Positions 5,384 to 7,471 of a DNA stretch of 7,471 bases are shown here, piece after piece. A program made the translations under genes and the position numbers. How positions within the stretch are numbered: the stretch's first letter is position 1; every line of letters starts with the position of its first letter. Under the pieces are notes generated by a model that saw nothing but the letters and a program-made list of their open reading frames with translations, searched no databases and was not told where the DNA came from. This DNA is from Desulfobacterales bacterium (lineage in GTDB: Bacteria; Desulfobacterota; Desulfobacteria; Desulfobacterales; 4be13): positions 2,290 to 9,760 of the forward strand of contig JAOZRQ010000213.1 in the NCBI GenBank assembly GCA_029940115.1, written 5' to 3'.

Positions 5384-6445
5384 GAGATGTCAGCGGCAAT
5401 CCCATCCCCCATGTCCCCATCATGATGCGAACGGAAGACGGAGCGGGTCGGGTCCGGGGAGGACGGAACATACAGGATTGACCTGCATCCCATGCTGCAG
5501 GACGATGCTTATATGACAGACAAGGTCTATGTGCTTGAGGCATTCACATGGAACAGCCCGTCATATGCCCGTTTTGAGGAGCGTCTCTCCTTCAGGGAGC
5601 CGGCCGATGTTGTCATGGACATCATCATGAGCCAGGATTCGGAGATCTGCGGACAGATTTGCGACAGGGACGGCATACCGATCCCCGGGGCACAGGTCCG
5701 GGCATATTCCGAGACCTTCAATCAGTGGAAACATACCGAAAGCGGGGCCGACGGCGTGTATCATTTCGAGACCCTGTCTGATGTTTCAGACTGGGTGATC
5801 ACAGTCACGGCAGACGGATATCCCGTGCAGCGGAAAACCGGCCGGTCTTCCGGAACCTCGGTCAATTTTTATTTCGAGCCTGTCGGCGTCATCTCGGGTT
5901 ATGCCAGGGATGCCGGGGGAACAGGGTTGGAATCCGTGGTCGCGGAAGCCCGTTCGGAATCTTCGGATTTCGCAAAAAATACCATAACAGGCAGACACGG
6001 ACATTATCTCTTTGAGGAACTTCCGACATACGATTCTTATACGATCACTGTATATGCCCCGGGATTCATGCCCCGTTCCGAAAACCAGAGACATGCAGGC
6101 GACGAGGTGAGCTTTGTGTTTCAGCGGGATGAGGGCAGGATATCGGGAAAGATCACAGATTCTGCCGGGAAAACCCCGCCTCGCAACATCACTGTCATAA
6201 TAAAACTCTTTGACGGGGAACGTCAGGAGTGTGTCGGAATCACAGGCGCGGACGGACAGGGAGAGTTTGAGATTTCCGGGCTGACCCCGGATATCAGCTA
6301 TCTGCTCAGAATCAGCGCATTCGGAACCAGCCTGATGTTTCCGGCCCAGTGGCGGCGGAAGCTTATCGAAATAGAAATCGACCCCGAAAACAACACTTTC
6401 GGGTATGGGCTGACCCGCTCGGCAGACGCATTGCCAAAAAGGTGA
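5303..6445 (+). pseudogene. fragment of multi-domain carboxypeptidase-regulatory-like protein
   Basis: Sequence without its own start that encodes four CarboxypepD_reg-like (transthyretin/Ig-fold) domains, as found in large secreted or surface proteins. Domain 1 begins in the phase of base 5320 (VERICVNISGTV, then GNPIPHVPIMMRT). It changes phase between about 5437 and 5458 and continues as GEDGTYRIDLHP. The rest is open from 5384 to the stop at 6443-6445; the first ATG in it is 5492 (317 residues). Counted from that ATG, domain 2 spans about 52-112 (PIPGAQVRAY, ADGVYHFETL), domain 3 about 133-193 (HGHYLFEELP) and domain 4 about 215-280 (DGQGEFEISGL). The end, after PENNTFGYG, runs in the wrong phase into an RHS fragment. 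ATG 5492 has no convincing ribosome site. I read it as the middle of a larger gene lost at both ends. It could in principle be expressed from an internal start, but this seems unlikely. Confidence 0.75.
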
Positions 6446-6708
6446 ACGGCGTCATCACCGAGAAGTATCTGTGGCAGGGGCTGACACGGCTGCTGGCCGT
6501 GTACAATGCCAATGACACGCTGAGAATGCGCTTTGAGTATGCGGATGCACGGATGCCTCTCGCCATGACAAAGGACGGGATGACGTATTACCTCGGATAT
6601 GATCAGGTCGGCACGCTGAAAGTTGTTGCAGACTCATCCGGAAGTGTGGTAAAGAGCATTGAGTATGATGCCTTCGGGAACATTCTCAATGAGACGAATC
6701 AGGACTTC
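6401..6708 (+). pseudogene. RHS/YD-repeat protein fragment
   Basis: In the phase of base 6412 the sequence encodes about 99 residues from the C-terminal part of an RHS core: DPLGRRIAKKVNG, EKYLWQGLTRLLAVY, YYLGYDQVGTL and IEYDAFGNILNETNQDF. RHS/YD-repeat proteins are large secreted or surface shells, often carrying variable C-terminal toxins. Family members normally continue after this point with a PFGFAGG-like motif and a DP-containing core end; here homology stops at about 6708. The upstream repeats are also absent: before 6401 the coding phase belongs to the carboxypeptidase-regulatory-like fragment. No start codon or ribosome site is assignable, and the frame runs on without homology into the next gene. 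It is a relic, joined at about 6400 near the shared tat-ggg-ctg-acc stretch. Confidence 0.8.
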
Positions 6709-6972
6709 ATCCGGAAGTTGTCGAAATTCGTCGCAAGCTGGACAGCCTTCGGGGGACTGACGGCGAAGAATGGAAACGGCCGTTCCGAATTTTGTCGTTC
6801 CGATTCCAGCCCGCCGGTCCGCATCTCGCGGATGACAAGGGACGCATTTGCAGGCCGGCAACGAACTGCCGGCCCGCCTTCGGATGTCCCGACGAGACAG
6901 GACAGATCACCAAGAGGCCGGTCCGCAGACCGCCCCTCACAAACCCGAAACATCAGAAAAAGGAGGATTGAC
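6709..6972. other. gene-free stretch between RHS relic and secreted remnant
   Basis: The frame stays open but has no recognisable product and an arginine/serine-rich composition typical of non-coding GC-rich DNA. An 8-bp perfect stem lies at 6853-6860 with 6867-6874 (ggccggca, 6-base loop), without a T-tract. No convincing promoter is seen. The ribosome site of the next gene (aaaggagg, within 6958-6965) ends the stretch. Confidence 0.4.
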
Positions 6973-7206
6973 ATGTCAAAAAGGATCACAAGGTCATCAT
7001 TGTCCCTCATCATCGCCCTCGTGCTGATGATGCCGCCCCTGTCCCCCGGTGTCTGTGTGGCGACCCAGGCGGACGGCGGGGAGACAGGGGGGCGGAGAAT
7101 TGAGCGGTTCAAGACGGTGATCCACGTCACCGACCAAGTCGGCACCCCGGTTCCGGGAGACCAGGGTATGGACATGATGGTCCACCGCGTCCTGATCCTC
7201 TGCTGA
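6973..7206 (+). pseudogene. N-terminus of a secreted protein, truncated by frameshift
   Basis: An excellent ribosome site (aaaggagg, 6958-6965) lies 7 bases before ATG 6973. The 77-residue product starts with a classical signal peptide: basic MSKRITR, hydrophobic core SLSLIIALVLMM, and a probable cleavage near residues 30-33 (CVATQ). The mature part contains RFKTVIHVTDQVGTPVPG, which looks like the opening strand of an Ig-like or carboxypeptidase-regulatory-like domain. After VPG the frame appears wrong: the next phase reads GHDGPPRPDPLL across the stop at 7204-7206 and stays open to near 7430. I read it as the intact start of a large exported protein that lost its body by frameshift and deletion. 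A short exported peptide is possible but less likely. The start closest to ATG 6973 is far better supported than any longer version extending upstream through the RHS relic. Confidence 0.6.
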
Positions 7207-7232
7207 AAAGCTCCCGACATCCCCGCGGGCAT

Positions 7233-7367
7233 GCTTGTCCGCTTGGACGACAAACACACCTGAAGCTCCCGCCGGCATGTCATGATGTGTTGAAAAAAGC
7301 CCGGCTTTTGTTGACATTGGAAGAGCCGTGCCGAAAAAAAGCCGGGCTTGTCCGCTTGGAGGTCAAA
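7233..7367. repeat. 22-bp direct repeat pair
   Basis: The sequence gcttgtccgcttgga plus seven more bases occurs at 7233-7254 and 7346-7367, identical at 20 of 22 positions. It interleaves with the 70-bp repeats and shows that the tail of the window is built from duplicated modules. Confidence 0.65.
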
Positions 7368-7471
7368 CCAAAAATGGCAGACATCGGAACATTGGCGACA
7401 GACACACCTGAAGCCTCCGCCGGCATGTCATGATGTGTTGAAAAAAGCCCGGCTTTTGTTGACATTGGAAG
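7254..7471. repeat. two 70-bp direct repeats, the second reaching the window edge
   Basis: Copies at 7254-7323 and 7402-7471 match at 68 of 70 positions, 148 bases apart. The right copy runs to the window end, so more copies may follow. Each carries a hairpin aaaagc-ccg-gctttt (7295-7309 and 7443-7457). Between them, 7334-7349 holds a related hairpin in opposite orientation. On the reverse strand both copies open with the same peptide (MSTKAGLFSTHHDMPA), which is simply the repeat read through; no ribosome site supports a gene there. Confidence 0.85.
7293..7313. terminator. terminator-like hairpin within the 70-bp repeat
   Basis: The stem aaaagc (7295-7300) pairs with gctttt (7304-7309) with a 3-base loop; the run of A before and T within and after the stem could act in either direction. 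The stem is short, so it would be a weak terminator. The same structure recurs at 7441-7459. Confidence 0.35.

Noticed and set aside
6780..6850. Possible highly decayed dRS3-like copy near 6820-6840 (reverse orientation)
   Set aside because: Only a weak resemblance (tcatccgcgagatgcgga); too degenerate to support without a genome-wide profile.
6349..6972. Single long gene from 6349 to 7206 combining RHS and signal peptide
   Set aside because: The start at 6349 lies out of phase within the preceding fragment, RHS homology covers only 6412-6708, and a signal peptide with an ideal ribosome site begins at 6973, so the open frame joins unrelated pieces.
6997..7465. Reverse-strand frames starting MSTKAGLFSTHHDMPA
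   Set aside because: Both begin in the two copies of the 70-bp repeat and merely read it through; no ribosome site or recognisable product.

Overview
The window looks like chromosomal DNA from a large, repeat-rich genome with roughly balanced GC, most likely a Desulfobacterota (Desulfobacterales-type) bacterium. That assignment is an inference. It rests on the gene types (SiaB/SiaC signalling, hybrid kinase, carboxypeptidase-regulatory-like and RHS surface-protein fragments) and on intergenic repeats that recall that group. No rRNA, tRNA or other taxonomic marker is present.

Left half (1-4571), all genes on the + strand: an acidic protein of unknown function (181-1044); a SiaB-family GHKL protein kinase (1496-2047); its phosphoprotein partner SiaC, formerly DUF1987 (2255-2629); and a soluble hybrid histidine kinase, HisKA-HATPase-REC-Hpt (2784-4571). 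In Pseudomonas aeruginosa, SiaB phosphorylates SiaC, SiaA reverses this, and unphosphorylated SiaC activates the diguanylate cyclase SiaD. Here neither SiaA nor SiaD is visible. The gene after siaC is instead a histidine kinase whose N-terminal helix resembles the stalk of SiaD-type cyclases, so SiaC may act on a phosphorelay. The genes probably form one transcription unit, although wide repeat-filled gaps separate them.

The gaps in this half are almost entirely repeats. Gap 1045-1495 holds three back-to-back inverted-repeat elements, the last a 124-bp near-perfect hairpin bounded by TA, followed by two short arrays. Short arrays with a 7-base period but unrelated sequences occupy 81-166, 1403-1432, 1441-1477, 2129-2232, 2633-2766 and 4545-4630. 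Three of them end in an inverted copy of themselves. The last one supplies the end of the kinase reading frame.

Right half (4630-7471): a cluster of dRS3-like palindromes (core attcccgcgaaagcgggaat, 4780-5130), then a stretch of broken genes. These are the first 27 codons of a NarL/LuxR-type response regulator joined to the middle of a protein with four carboxypeptidase-regulatory-like domains (one frameshift), a fragment of an RHS/YD-repeat protein cut just before its conserved end, and a signal-peptide-bearing 77-residue remnant. The window closes with two 70-bp direct repeats, each carrying a terminator-like hairpin. The region looks like a decaying locus for large surface proteins, rearranged by deletion or recombination.
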